Shown piece by piece: positions 1 to 11,094 of a stretch of DNA of 64,000 nt. Within the stretch, counting starts at the first letter, position 1; the number at the start of each line of letters is the position of its first letter. The notes under the pieces are model-generated. The model saw only the letters and a program-made list of their open reading frames with translations, had not been told where the DNA came from and ran no database searches. Origin of the DNA: Anaspis maculata (lineage: Eukaryota; Arthropoda; Insecta; Coleoptera; Scraptiidae); assembly GCA_949128115.1 (NCBI GenBank), contig OX421965.1, positions 34,343,681-34,407,680 on the forward strand, read 5' to 3'. The position numbers were made by a program, and so were the translations under genes.

Positions 1-574
1 GGGCCTACAAAGCCGATGCCGATGTGCGGTGTCACTCCCGACACCAGGCGGCAAAGTCGATATCCTTCGCATTCCTAAACCAATACTGATTTGTCCCAAA
101 TTATAATTTCCTTTTTATATAATTTCAAGCTACCCCTTAGTCCCATTACAGTACATTGATTGTTTTTTTTTTTCGTATCGTATCGTATCTAGCGTATCAC
201 ATGTGTATACGCTCGACGGTCCTTTTTGAGAATACTGTCGGTTTGGTCTGCCTATTCACTGCTGAATTCAATTAAAAGTACATCTTTGTTATTGCACTAA
301 TTTTGTGACTTCAAAAACACACACGACACATTTTTATGGCATGATCATTTTCGTAATTTTATGTGTAGTTTGATTTCCATGAGTGCTCATTTTTGAACGC
401 TATTTATGTCTGCCCTACTATTCCTGTGTGCTAATATTATTATACTTTTTGTGTCAATATTCCGTGCCCTTCGTCTGTTGTTATCCTTAAATATTTCCAT
501 TTTGCTCGTTTATTACTCACTGTTATTTTGCAAATGGCGCTCGCAAGTATGATCGAGCCTTGGTGTACCTAGTT
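1..574. other. no gene seen; short CGTAT microsatellite
   Basis: AT-rich DNA without a supportable gene. A short CGTAT-type pentamer run lies at about 174-198. The first 60 bases are more GC-rich and contain a small GTGTC/GACAC hairpin, but nothing that can be assigned. Confidence 0.5.
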
Positions 575-1235
575 TACTAATATTTTCTCGAATAACGTGA
601 AAGTCGATCTTGTGCTGTGAACCACTTTTATGCAACCTGAATTCACTATTTTTTTGATGTTTTGTTTTTGCCTGTGTGTCAGGGGCTTTAACGGTCCAAG
701 CAGGTTGTACGGTACCTTTTGATGGAGAGTCATGTTCATTTATTTTGTTTGCTATTAGATGATTTTATGATACCTACCAGGGAGTAAACAGGGTCTGCCA
801 TGGTAGATATGGAAAATTGGTTACAACTTAGTCGCTTGCGACTCGCGTAACGAGGCATATGTCAGCTTTTGTGGGATAGGTTCTCTTGCAGGGTCCTCAA
901 GTACAGGTTTGTAACAGGATTACCTTCATTGTGTAGTTGCAGTATTTTGGATTATTTTGTAGTGTTAATATGCTCTGTCTACTAACATGTTTTCAGTGGT
1001 TGTCTTTTGAGTGTCTGTGTGAACTTAGGATGTTTTTGCATCACTTTGCGTTGATTTGCTGCTTTGGGAAGGGAAAGTCAAGTATCAGTGAGTTCAACAT
1101 TTTGTCACATTATATTTGGGAGCCCTCTTCTTTTGGCAATACTAAGGGGTTCCTTTGACAAGTTCTTCCCCTGAGTGCCCATTTTTCCGAATCCGTCATT
1201 CTTCCTTTTCTTAGATGTCGTACCATCACATTATT
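575..1235 (+). repeat. dispersed repeat family R1, copy 1
   Basis: This stretch matches 44577-45135 in the same orientation and 56440-57155 in the opposite orientation. Shared landmarks, in order, are a CCAAGCAGGTTGTACGGTAC block (about 700), the block CTTAGTCGCTTGCGACTCGC (about 828) and a TTCTTCCCCTGAGTG block (about 1163). The copies differ by many substitutions and indels, so they are old. Shorter fragments lie at 45595-45715 and 46900-47045. No terminal repeats or target duplications could be placed. On the strand opposite to this copy, two fragments keep a similar reading frame, so the family may once have coded. The family is not identified. Confidence 0.6.
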
Positions 1236-2374
1236 GATTATCACTCCGACGTGTTTCTATTCTTAATCTTTATCGGAGGTAGAATAATTATCAGAATAAC
1301 TGATTATCACGATCTTGACAACTCGCGAGACTGCTTGTCTCACTTTCAATGAGCAGTGACACTGTGCTGTTGACTGTTGGAAATGGTCGCCATAGATATG
1401 AAAAGTCTTTGCGCCTAAACAGGCCTAGGTCTTCCTACAATTTGTATGAAAATTCACAAGAATCCACCTGTTATGATTTAGGATCCAGGAAGTACATGGA
1501 CGAGGCCGCTGGCTACAAGCTAGAATTCTGAATCGAAGGACAATGGTCCAATTAATATCTCTACCAAGCGGCATCCTTGCATCATGAGACGCAAGGTCCA
1601 TTACGATTATAGCACCCGCTCAGTTGAGGAAGAAGGTCTCTGCAAAGTTCAAATACTTCAAATGCCAATGTAATTCTATGATTCTGAAGGAATGATTCTG
1701 AAGGAATGATTCTCCGATGACAGGACAATGAGCGAGTTTTGTCCGAGCCGCGCGGCTGCTGCCGGCCGGCGAGTGTGCGGCGGGAAATATTGGAATTCGC
1801 CTTTAATAATAAATAAAATGAATGGGATTCGATTAGAGAGCACGCGGGGTTCTATGCGCAGGGAGATATATTGGACGTATATCTTACAAATCTATGTGAC
1901 ATGATGGCGTATATCGCAGAGGGGGCACTATAAATTCATGCTTTTTTACCCCCGCTCCTTCATGTTGAAGTTTGAACGGAGATTTTCATATGCAGTGATA
2001 TTTCTTCATATTTACATATCTCATAAACCGGGCACGGTGATGTACGGGGTGAGATATATCAAGTGATATGCGCTGATCTGGCTTGTCTGAATAATGGACC
2101 CCTCCGCGGCTCACGGTTGCTCCGGCCGTGGGCTGAAAAAGAACAGGCGGTCCTGAATTAAGTATCGCTAAGGCGCAACCTCTACCTACATCTATTTTTA
2201 CTCATGAAATCTGCGGCTTATGACGCACGTTTCAGAAACGATTTCAAAATTGCCTATTTTTCCCAATTTATCCAAACCCGTAAGTACATGATCAGAAGCC
2301 TCCAAGAACAAGCCAAAGGAACAAGCGTGATTCCTGATAGGCGGTTGTTTGATGAAGTGGTCTCAGATCTAAAT
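1236..2374. other. no gene seen; small 14-bp direct duplication
   Basis: No supportable gene. A 14-bp unit (GATTCTGAAGGAAT) is directly duplicated at 1680-1707. The short open frame at about 2204-2386 has no recognisable domain and runs into the foldback element that follows. Confidence 0.4.
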
Positions 2375-2544
2375 TCAGTAGAATGAGTTTTTGGAGCAGA
2401 AATAAAGTGACAAGCTGGGGGGCCATGGCTACGACTGATGGCACCTGCCAAGTTTTGGAGCAAAACTTCTAGCGGTTATCAGCCGTATCCTCCCAGCGCT
2501 CCAGCTTGTCACCTTATTTTTGCTCCGAAAAGTCATTCTACTGA
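2375..2544. mobile_element. short foldback element (MITE), copy 1
   Basis: A 170-bp imperfect palindrome. The left end reads TTCAGTAGAATGAGTTTTTG and the right end is its inverted counterpart ending CATTCTACTGAA. The arms (about 45 bp each) continue through GTGACAAGCTGG and CCAGCTTGTCAC. It has no coding capacity. A second copy at 39693-39874 shares termini and arm sequence, which shows a mobile family. No target duplication was found. It lies just upstream of the LINE-C reverse transcriptase remnant and may have inserted into it. The superfamily is not assignable from the ends alone. Confidence 0.75.
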
Positions 2545-2673
2545 AAATAAAAAGTGAACGGGATATACTTGAGAGATTCAGGGACTACTTTGAGGGTGTT
2601 TATCTGGATACAAGAGATACTAGGTCCTTCGCTATATCCAGATATCTTGTCTTCTGCCTGAGTTTCTGTTGAA

Positions 2674-3073
2674 CAATTCAGTCTTGAGGAAGTGCTAAAG
2701 GCGCTGTCTTGGAACGTGCTGCTAGAGTTCCAAGAATAGAAGCAGGTCGGGCTGCGACTATATCCAGTCTTTTCTGGTCAAATACTGTTCGTCAATGCTA
2801 ACTGATCCTGCTTTCAAGCCCCCACCTTCCCTGAGAAGTGGTCAACCGCCAAAATATGCCTAATTTTGAAGCCTGGAGATAGTGTCGTGATTTCGAACTA
2901 TACTTCAGGCCCATTGAACTACTGGACAACTGTGCGAGGGTCTCTGAGATTGTTCTGTATCGCAGGGTGGCATGATTTTGTCTGTCGTAGATATACTGTG
3001 TCTGACCTGACCTGTTTTACTAAATTTGTGTCCGCTGCGTTAGATAATCAATGGCTGGTTGACAGCATCTATA
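2674..3073 (+). pseudogene. LINE-C reverse transcriptase remnant, 5' part
   Basis: Decayed reverse transcriptase of a non-LTR retrotransposon. In one frame the translation shows a FSLEEVLKALS-like segment, an in-frame stop near 2737, then a PEKWSTAKI...LKPGDS...SNYTSGPLNY segment. The last corresponds to the RT finger motif usually seen as FPxxWKxSxIxPIxKxGDxxxxxNYRPISxLN. It ends with TVSDLTCFTKFVSAALD...VDSIY, which leads into catalytic motif A. The frame is cut at 3073 by the foldback element and resumes in the same phase at 6332. The N-terminal endonuclease is not recognised. The clade was not determined; the spacing and motifs resemble Jockey/CR1-type LINEs. It is non-functional because of its stops and the insertion. 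Confidence 0.75.
3065..3073. other. 9-bp target duplication, left
   Basis: GCATCTATA, identical to 6323-6331. The two copies flank the foldback element exactly. Removing the element plus one copy restores the LINE-C reading frame. Confidence 0.85.
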
Positions 3074-3079
3074 GGTTCT

Positions 3080-3175
3080 AGGACAATTCGTCGCACGGAC
3101 AATTTGTCGCGGGCAATTCGTCGCGGACAGTTCGTCGCACGGACAATTCGTCGCACGGACAATTCGTCGCAAAAG
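3080..3175. repeat. left inverted tandem array (about 6 units)
   Basis: Six consecutive 14-16-bp units built on GGACAATTCGTCGC, with variants GGACAATTTGTCGC, GGGCAATTCGTCGC and GGACAGTTCGTCGC. They are the inverse of the array at 6145-6318 and form the subterminal part of the foldback element. Confidence 0.85.
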
Positions 3176-3229
3176 GAACGACACTTCTCGATGCGTGGAC
3201 GGACAATTGACACATAGGAGCTCATCAGG

Positions 3230-5935
3230 GCTCCAAACTACACATGAAGACTAAAGGGAGCCCGATAGAGCTCAGAAGCCACGGAAAAAAGCAAAGGGGC
3301 TCAGCAGGGCTTCAAACTATATTGAAGACATAGGGGGGCCTAATGAAGATCTCTATAAAAAGACAAGGCAAGAGGGGGCCTACTGTAGTACTCAGAAAAA
3401 GAGAGAGAAAGAGTCAGAAAAAACATGACTGGGCTAATTAAGACCCTAAACCACACTTGAGGACACAAGGAGACTCGATGGGGCTCCGAACAACACATGA
3501 AAACACAAGGTGCCTATCGAGGTGCCTATTTATGCACCAAAAGTCAAGGAAAATGTGAGGCTCAGCAGGGCTTCAAAACACGTTGAAGAAACAAGGGGGT
3601 CCAATGAAGTTTGCTTGAATCCAGATCGCTGGCTGTGAAAAACATAAGGGGGCTGACTGGGGCTCCAAACTACTCTTTCGAACACAAGGGGGTCGATAAG
3701 GCTTCGAATATAACATGAAAGCACAAGAAACTCAATAATGCTCTAAAAGACACAGAAAAATGTGAGAGGGCTCAGCGGGGTCTCAAAAGACGTTGAAGAA
3801 ACAATGGGGGCCCACGAAGGATCACTAGGGCCTCTAACAGCGCAAAAGAGCACAAGGGGGCTCACTGGAATTCTGAAGAGTACAAAAAGGGGTTCCAAAC
3901 GATACATGAGGGCACTGGGGAACCCGATAGAACTCCGTAAGCCACGGAAAAATGCTAGGGGGCTCAGTAAGGCTTCAAAAGACGTTGATGGAACATGAAG
4001 GACCTTAGAGGGTAACTAGGGCAACAAGGGGGCTCACTGATGTTCTCAAAGCTACGAAAGAAATGAGGGGGCTCATCAGGGCTCCAAACGATACATGAGG
4101 AAACAAGGGGCCGGATGGAGCTCCGTAAGTCATGGAAAAATTCTATGGGGCTCTGCAGGGCTTCAAAAGACATTAAAGAAGCAAGGGGGCTCTTGGAGGG
4201 CCACTAGGGCCTCTAACAACGCAAGAAGGCACAAGGGGGCTCACTGGAATTCTAAAAGCTTAACAAAGAATAAAGGGTCTTATCAGGGATCCAAACGATA
4301 CACGAAGATACAAGGGGGCCCGATAGAGCTCCGTAAGCCACGGGAAAATGCTATGGGGCTCAGCAGGGCTTTAGAAGACGTTGAAGAGACAAGGGGGGCC
4401 TTAGAGGGCAACTAGGGCAACACAATGGCTTACTGGAATTCTGAAAGCTACGAAAAGCATAATCAGGGGTCCAAACGATACATCAGGGCAGAAGGGGGGG
4501 CCTGATGGAGCTCCATGACCCGCAGAGAAATGCTAGGGGACTCAGCATGATTTCAAATGATTTAGACAACACAATGGAGCACGCGGGAGTTTTGTTCAAA
4601 AGGAGGCAAAAGGGGCTTACCTCTGGGCTTACTGATACCCTGAAAGCCATGAAAAAACATGACGGGGCTAATCAAAGCTATACTTGCAGACACAGGGCGA
4701 GGAAGAGGGCAACCAGGGTCGGAATATTATATGAAGACAAAAGAGACTTACTAATGCTCCGACCAATAGGGCTCCAAATGACATGACGGCACAAGAGTGC
4801 TCAGTGCTCCGAAAGTGACGGAGAATACAAGGAGATTCAGCAGGTCTTCAAATCACTGAAGACACAAGAAGGGGGCCCAATGAAGCTTCAGATAACAGGA
4901 TGATGAAAGAGGGCTTAATGGAATTCTGCCATGAAACACATAACGGCACTTGAGGACGCAAGGGAGCCCGATAGGAGGCTGAATATCACATAAAGGCACA
5001 TGAGGTTCACTAATGCTCCGAAATTCTCGGAAAAATTGAAGGGAGCCCAACAGAGCTTCAATCAATGTTAAAGACACAAGGGGGCGCCTACTGAAGATCT
5101 GTATAATAAAATAGGCTTATTGGTACGTATTTTCTCTGGAAGCCTATCAGCTCTGGGGCTTATCAGAGCTTTGATTATATTTTGAGAAACAAAAGGGCCC
5201 GGTAGGGCTCCGAATATGACATAATGGCACAACGCTGCTTGCTGCTTCAGAAGTCACAGGAAATACAAGGGGGCATAGCAGAGCTTCAAATCACACTGGG
5301 GTCCAGTGCGGGGTCTTGATAACACAAGTTTGCAAAATGGGGGTTCCTGGAATTCTGAAAGCTTTGAAAAATATAAGAAGGGTCATTAGAGCTTGAAATT
5401 ACACTTAAGGACGTAAGGAGCCCGAGAGGGCTCCGGACACGACACCACGTGAAGGCACAAGGAGCTTACTAGAGTTTCGAAAGTCACGGAAAAATGTAAG
5501 GGGGCTCAGCAGAGCTTAGAAAAAATATAAGGAAACTCCAGGACAGGGCTCCGAATATGACATGGAAACAAAAAGGTTCTTACTGCTACGAAAGTCACGG
5601 AGAAATGCAAGGGGCTCGCCAAAGGCTTCAAACTGCACTAAAGACACAAGGAGGCCCAGTGGAAGTCTGGATAGCACAAGAACGCAACAGAGGGTTTGCT
5701 GGGATGCTGATTGTCATGAAAAAACCTGAAGGGCTAATTAGGTCCCCAAACAACACTTGCGGACAAAAGAGGCTCGATAGGGTTCCAAATTAGAGTTTCG
5801 AAAGCTCGGTGCACTACTAGAAGTGCGCGGAGTAATGCAAGGAGACTCACTAGAGGTTCAAGGACATTGAAAAAACAAGGGTGCTCAAAAGGGTGTTGAA
5901 TAATACAGTGAGGTATAAGGGGCTCATTAGAACTC
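3230..5935. repeat. degenerate ~200-bp tandem array inside the foldback element
   Basis: A purine-rich, G-run-rich repeat. The landmark GGGCTCAGCAGGGCTTCAAA followed by a TTGAAGA-(AC)AAGGGGG block recurs at about 3297, 3560, 3768, 3960, 4146, 4355 and 4537, giving spacings of roughly 180-260 bp. From about 4600 the copies are more scrambled but keep the same words (CACAAGGGGGC, GGGCTCC, AAGCCACGGAAAAATG). Open frames of up to about 106 codons arise from the repeat and look like low-complexity by-products rather than genes. Confidence 0.75.
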
Positions 5936-6086
5936 TTACCTCGGGTTCCACCAAACTTTTATCAACGCGATAACTTTATCACTCTGATAGGAACTGAGTA
6001 ACTGGTCATCCTATTGGCTGGTGCATAGCAACTATCAGCGTGATAGATTCAATCTGCTCTTGAAATTTTGGTGGAACCCGAGGTAA
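5936..6086. mobile_element. 151-bp MITE with TTACCTCGGGTTCCACC ends
   Basis: Inverted ends TTACCTCGGGTTCCACCAAA and TTTGGTGGAACCCGAGGTAA enclose about 110 bp that fold further through TATCA(C)...TGATAG words. It has no coding capacity. It sits at the inner edge of the right tandem array of the foldback element, so either it inserted there or it was captured. No clear target duplication was seen. Confidence 0.75.
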
Positions 6087-6144
6087 AATCAAGAGAAAAT
6101 ACAAAAGGAGTTAGTAAAACCACGGCAAAAGGCAAAAAAAATAT

Positions 6145-6318
6145 TGCGACGAATTGTCCGTGCGATGAATTGTCCGTGACAATTTGTCCGCGACGAATTG
6201 TCCATGCGACGAATTGTCCGTGCGACGAATTGTTCGCGCGATGAATTGTCCGTGCGACGAATTGTCCGTGCGGCGAATCGTCCGTCCGGCGAATCGTCTG
6301 CGCGACGAGTTGTCCGGT
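6145..6318. repeat. right inverted tandem array (about 11 units)
   Basis: About eleven 14-16-bp units of GCGACGAATTGTCCGT and variants, such as GCGATGAATTGTCCGT and the more divergent GCGGCGAATCGTCCGT near the outer end. They are the inverse of the left array. The number of units differs between the two ends, as expected if the arrays expand by slippage or unequal exchange. Confidence 0.85.
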
Positions 6319-6322
6319 CACG

Positions 6323-6804
6323 GCATCTATACTACATTTTCTAAGGAATTTGACCAAGTGGGTCATGGGGTTTCATTCCTCAGGTCATACCTGCGTCAAA
6401 GAAATCTAAGGTGGCCAACTCAAGAAGCTTCTGGGGATCTTGACTGTATTCAGATCAATAAGTATTCTTCATTGGCCTCAGCCCCAGATTATAATGTAAT
6501 GCTGAGATCATCATTGAGGCACAGCTTCAATGTCCTGTGTGCGGCTGAATGCAACACTTTTTGGACTTCATTGGTAGCATTAGGCAGTCAGTCTACCATT
6601 CAGCACTTCAGCCGTGCTGTCGAACCGGCCAATATGAGTTTTCTTGTCCATAGATACTTGAATCGGTTCATTGTTTTCGTGCTTTGTTTTCTTTCTTTTA
6701 TTTCAATTTTCTTGTTGCCCATTGGCCATTTCCGGGCAGTACCTAATATTATTGAACTAATAATAATTTGTAAGATGACGTCTACTGCAGTACTGAATTC
6801 TTAG
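6323..6804 (+). pseudogene. LINE-C reverse transcriptase remnant, 3' part
   Basis: Begins with the second copy of the 9-bp target duplication. After the junction the translation reads TTFSKEFDQVGHG, which fits RT motif A (usually DFSKAFDxVxH, with the catalytic Asp), directly continuing the frame that stopped at 3073. Downstream conservation falls off quickly. Motif B and the YADD motif C are not visible, so a deletion probably joins motif A to a 3' region. The frame stays open to a stop at 6802-6804, with a hydrophobic segment (about 6660-6720) of no clear meaning. The open frame starting within the repeat array at 6184 is not a gene start. Confidence 0.7.
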
Positions 6805-8457
6805 TTGTATTTCGTGAGGAATTGGTCACTAGATGTCAAAATAAAAGAACAAATTGGCGTCCGCTGGGCAAATAGGCAACCGCTATTGACAACTTGGAAC
6901 AAATGAACCGAGTGGTGGTCAACTTCGACGGAGAATTTACCTGGGATATTCAATCCTCGGCACCCCTGGGGGTCTCGTCCGCTCTATCCCGGGACGCGCT
7001 CAGTTTCCGTCAGAGAGTGGACCGCGCTCGTCCCCACGGAAGGGGTCGGTCAACCTTGCTAGGAATTTAATTGACGTGACGGAGGAGGCGGCAACTTGCC
7101 AAATAACTGCGGTATTGCTGCCGGGGCTTCGGCATGGGGGCAGCGCACACGGGAAGCACGGAGAGTGCAGGGAGTGCAGCAGGAGAGCTATATACGGCTT
7201 GTCGGGGTAATCCCCGCTACTATTATTCAATGGTGGCGGTGTAATACCTCCGCCAACACGGTCGTAACTCACCGAGTGCGAGCGACCCGAGTCCCCCTTA
7301 AGCCAGTTTTTCGGTGACTTTGTTGAAATGTTTGTTCATTATAAGGATTTGTCCTTTCGCTTATAATAAGAAATGTTTGTGTGTCATCCTGCGCGTAGAT
7401 TACTTTGGGGCCTAATTTATGGCATGACTGGTGCTGCCGCCGCCGCCGCCAGCAAGAGGCGAGCAAGAAAGACCAAGAATACCGCATATTTATAATTTCC
7501 CAACATCGCTCACGCCAGAAGAGAAAGAGAGAGGGAGGAGGAGGGATGGAGCAAAAGCAAGGAACTTGAGTTATGGACGAATGTTTTTGGCGCGGAAATC
7601 CCGCGAAGCGTTCTTTTTACGGCCAGGCGCGTCCTGTGCCCTTCCTTTTTCCCACTAACGGTCGTCATTATTATTGTATTCATACCTTCAAATCCAATAA
7701 TGTATAAATAAATATAAAAACGAATGGCGACCCGGCGCCCTGTATACGTGCCTTTGTCGACGCCGTTCCCGTGAATTCCCGATTTTTCGGCGCTGCCTAT
7801 GGGTATTTGATCTTGGAACGACAAGACAAAATACGAGATGACTGGGTTCCAATTTGTTCTTCATATTATAGCGGGGAAAAATGGCGCAGATAAATTATCA
7901 TTTCGTAATCATTTCATAGATACATCATTACATAACGTGCAAAGTAATACATGATCAAAAATATGATTTTTGCAGTTCATGTATCTAGCATGACATTTGT
8001 CAAAGTAGTGTCAAAATTTACAAGAAATTCAAGTTTTCTCTTAAATTTAAGCAACGTTTACGAGAAACACGACACACGAGCGTTGTGCTTCTTCAGGCCC
8101 TGGGCCTCTTTTGCAGCATTCAGCTATGCCTCATGATGGCAAACAAGGCTTCAGGCCGGAAACCAAACGGCGCTCTTGTATCAAAAAATACTATTCAAGA
8201 CTTCAGAGGCGAAATCTTGGCCCCTAAACATCTGAACCCGGGGAAACTTCCATGTATGTGCTGCAATTACAACTGCAATCACCAGCAGTATCATAGGTGT
8301 GGGTTTTATAATTGGGAATAAAAGTGACAAAAAGTCAAAAACAAAAAAGAACACTTTCAATAACAAAAGACTCCACACCCGGTTTTTTCATTATACTCAT
8401 GGATCACACTTTACAACCAAAATATAAAATTCAACTATGAGCTTTCAATGGAGATTG
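6805..8457. other. no gene seen; short GCC repeat
   Basis: No supportable gene. A (GCC)n run lies at 7433-7453. The stretch 6980-7300 is locally GC-rich but its open frames on both strands lack recognisable domains. From 7300 to 8457 it is AT-rich and unassigned. Confidence 0.4.
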
Positions 8458-8466
8458 ATGGACAGG

Positions 8467-8516
8467 GGACAGGGAGCAAGTATGGACTCAAGTTTTGAGG
8501 CACCAGCTCCCTGTCC
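8467..8516. repeat. small hairpin, 11-bp stem
   Basis: GGACAGGGAGC at 8467-8477 and its exact reverse complement at 8506-8516, with a 28-nt loop. An extra partial copy (GGACAGGG) directly precedes the left arm. No T-run follows that would suggest a terminator. Function unknown. Confidence 0.5.
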
Positions 8517-10720
8517 ATGAGCTCAAACGTGAACTGCTTGACTCCATTATTACCAGCGAATCTTGCACAGAAATTCGTTGGCCTAAAGTGACCCGTAGCT
8601 CAGAAGGAGATTGAGGTGGGCTAACCTTTAAGCTATTCTCGACAGTTCAAACAGCACAAAATATTTTAAAGGGCGCCACCTGCATTAGTTAATTGCCTCT
8701 TCCAGTGAACTCGCAAAGATGTCGCAGGTCACTACACGAGAATTGATAACGGAATTTGCCTTATTAAATGTTTTCGATATGAAGGACAATCACACACACA
8801 CAGATGAAGAACACAATCACAGATTAATAATTACAAATTAAATAAAGCGGATATGATAACTATGTATATGCCGATCAGCTTTTAAATTCGGCACTAGAAC
8901 GGTAATTTTTGCACGCCAAGTTGGCAATTCTGCGATATTTGGGGATGCTCAAATTTGTAATGTTGGATCAATATTTTCCCAGATGACCTTAAATTCGTAT
9001 TGTCAATCGAGTACACCGCTGTTGCAAGATTGTATATGAACGCTCAAGACGTCTTGATTTTGATAGACTTTCTCCAGTTTAAATGGGCGACTGGTGAACA
9101 GTTTTTTTGAATAAAATAGTGAATCATAATATACCATCATATCATATACTAGGTTGAGAAAACGGTTCTAATGTATGGTCAGAAATGAAGGCCTAGTGTC
9201 TAACACCTAGAGCGGCTCGGCACTCTGTCACTTACCTGCCATTTTGACAAGATAACAGTCATAACAGCCAAGGCAACACTGTAGCGGAATATGATGCAAG
9301 GAGACGCCAGAATTGGCATTTCATGTCAAAATTTTCTAACCTCATTGGACTTCGCCACAAAAAGCCCGTTTTCACGTGACTTGGTCTGTCAGCGTCCGTT
9401 ACACCCTAGGGAACATGGCCAACCGTGTTTTAATTTCTACTGAATTTAAAACGTGATCGGCATATACAATTTAGTTCAAGTTCGTTGAATATAATAGAAG
9501 TCAGATATAGCGGCGGTCGGCCAACTTCAGATAAATGAAAGCTTCGGAGGTAAACTTATGGTAAGTGTGAATGATACGTGATATATCCCGTGGAAGTCGA
9601 TTGATACCAACTCAGTTGACAAAGGTTATTACGGATCAAGCTACTGGAAACGCGACTTCGAACTTTGGTTTTTACAGTGCGAAAATCAGATAGATCCAGC
9701 GATATTTCACACGACGATAATAATAATAATAACCGTATACAACGTAAATATGTGTATAATAAAATAATATCACCAAACGAAGATGAAAAAAGATATACGT
9801 AGATTCACTTCCCACAAATTTTCTTAACCGTACGGTCCACAAAAGCGGTCGGATCTCTTGCCAACGTACGTCAATGATTTTGCTGTTTTTGGTTTTGTCA
9901 AATCGTATCAACGATGGTATAACGGTTTGCGGAATTTGACGTTTCGAGCATCTAAAACGATCTCGAATTGGGGTGGCGGCTTGAGCAGATGAAGTGGAGC
10001 TTTCAGTTACAGCGGCTACAGATGTATTCGGAGCTATTGTCGATACCACAAGTGTGTGTATTTCCCAAATGCACTCGGCGCATATATGAGTATGTGTGAC
10101 TGCGATGGGTCCAAATGGATCTATTTACGTACACAGACGTATACAATACATAGAAGTACATAAAGAGGATTCTCACAGGATTCTGATGGCCTATTCTCAG
10201 AGGATTCTGATGGCCTAGAATCAATGAGCAATTTTAGCGGACAGATATTTTGAAAGTCTAGCTTATTGTTTGATTCTTTAGTCAATTTCCAACAATTACA
10301 ATTTTCTACGGTATTCGTACTATACTCCATGTACGCATAAATGATGAAAATGTGGAAATGTATGATGATTTTGGTCGATTTAATTGGAATTCACCAAGCG
10401 GGCACGAGGCACCGTTTTTCGACGTGGAATCTCAACTTAGGATGAATGTTCTTTCTTTACGGAGAAAGCTCATCGCCCCTTATCGTTCTCAGGAGTTTCT
10501 CCGCCATCTTAGTCACAGTGGGTTTGTAAAGTAGTTGAAGTTTAGGTTTTCCATCAGAGACATGGTAACATCTTCAAACCTATTTATACGTCAGATTCCT
10601 GCGAAATTTATTCAACTTTTCGTCTCTTTTTACATGCAACTTTTGGTATGTACTGTTATATTTTATTCCATTTATTCGTTTATTCATTTGCATTGTTATG
10701 TTTTATGTCTTATGTACCTA
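8517..10720. other. no gene seen; AAT microsatellite and 24-bp duplication
   Basis: No supportable gene. A short AAT run lies at about 9714-9735. A 24-bp unit containing AGGATTCTGATGGCCTA is directly duplicated at 10171-10218 with two differences. The rest is AT-rich DNA in which I see no repeats or domains. Confidence 0.4.
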
Positions 10721-10726
10721 GATACT

Positions 10727-10762
10727 CTGACGAGGAGGGACAAGAGACCCTCGAAACCGGTC
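10727..10762 (+). ncRNA. candidate minimal hammerhead ribozyme core (decayed)
   Basis: The sequence has the ordered hammerhead core: CTGACGA (10727-10733), a stem-loop with GAGGG/CCCTC arms (10735-10739 and 10748-10752), GAAA (10753-10756), then CCGGTC (10757-10762). In the hammerhead fold CUGANGA and GAAA form the catalytic core, stem II lies between them, and cleavage follows the C of a UC or UH step, here after C10762. Stem III would be the very short self-complementary ACCGGU, as in minimal hammerheads of animal retroelements that act as dimers. Against activity, one unpaired G (10734) disrupts stem II and stem I is weak. A decayed retroelement-borne ribozyme is the best reading; chance cannot be excluded. 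Confidence 0.45.
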
Positions 10763-11094
10763 AGGTGAAATTAATATTTTCACAAAAACTGTGGGAAAAC
10801 AGAAAAACCTAAAGTTGAACCCCTTATCGTATTGCTAAAGAATTCTCTGCCTGTATTTTCGGTCCTATTTCGACCAGGTTTCACCTCCATTTACAGGGCC
10901 TGATTGAATCAAAATACTGATTGAGCCAGTACGTACGTTTTCCAAATTTTGGCTCGTAATACCATATAAAACTTGAGCTGGGTGAAAAAAAACCTTGATT
11001 TTTTTTATTCACCCCAAAAACTTGAGCGGCCCGGCCCCGTCCACCCCTTTATGTATGTCTGGCTGTATGCGCTCATTATGATTCTCTGTTAACT

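Larger units (their letters stand above)
3074..6322. mobile_element. foldback-type transposon with tandem-repeat inverted ends
   Basis: A 3,249-bp element bounded by the 9-bp direct repeats GCATCTATA. Its ends are inverted arrays of a 14-16-bp unit: about 6 copies of GGACAATTCGTCGCAC on the left (3080-3175) and about 11 of the reverse complement on the right (6145-6318). The interior is a degenerate tandem array with unit near 200 bp, and the right side also carries a MITE (5936-6086). No transposase was found, so it must have moved in trans. Long ends made of tandem subrepeats, a heterogeneous centre and a 9-bp duplication are known features of Drosophila foldback (FB) elements. Whether it is related to FB or only convergent cannot be told from this window. 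Confidence 0.85.

Noticed and set aside
3080..3175. CRISPR-like array
   Set aside because: Units are directly adjacent without spacers, occur inverted at the other end, and lie in a eukaryotic transposon.
4095..4415. Open frame in the 3.2-5.9-kb array
   Set aside because: It is a low-complexity by-product of the ~200-bp repeat unit, with similar frames in neighbouring units.
6184..6804. A 206-codon plus-strand frame as a single protein
   Set aside because: Its first 45 codons are tandem-array sequence of the foldback element and the rest is LINE-C remnant; the junction is the target duplication at 6323-6331.
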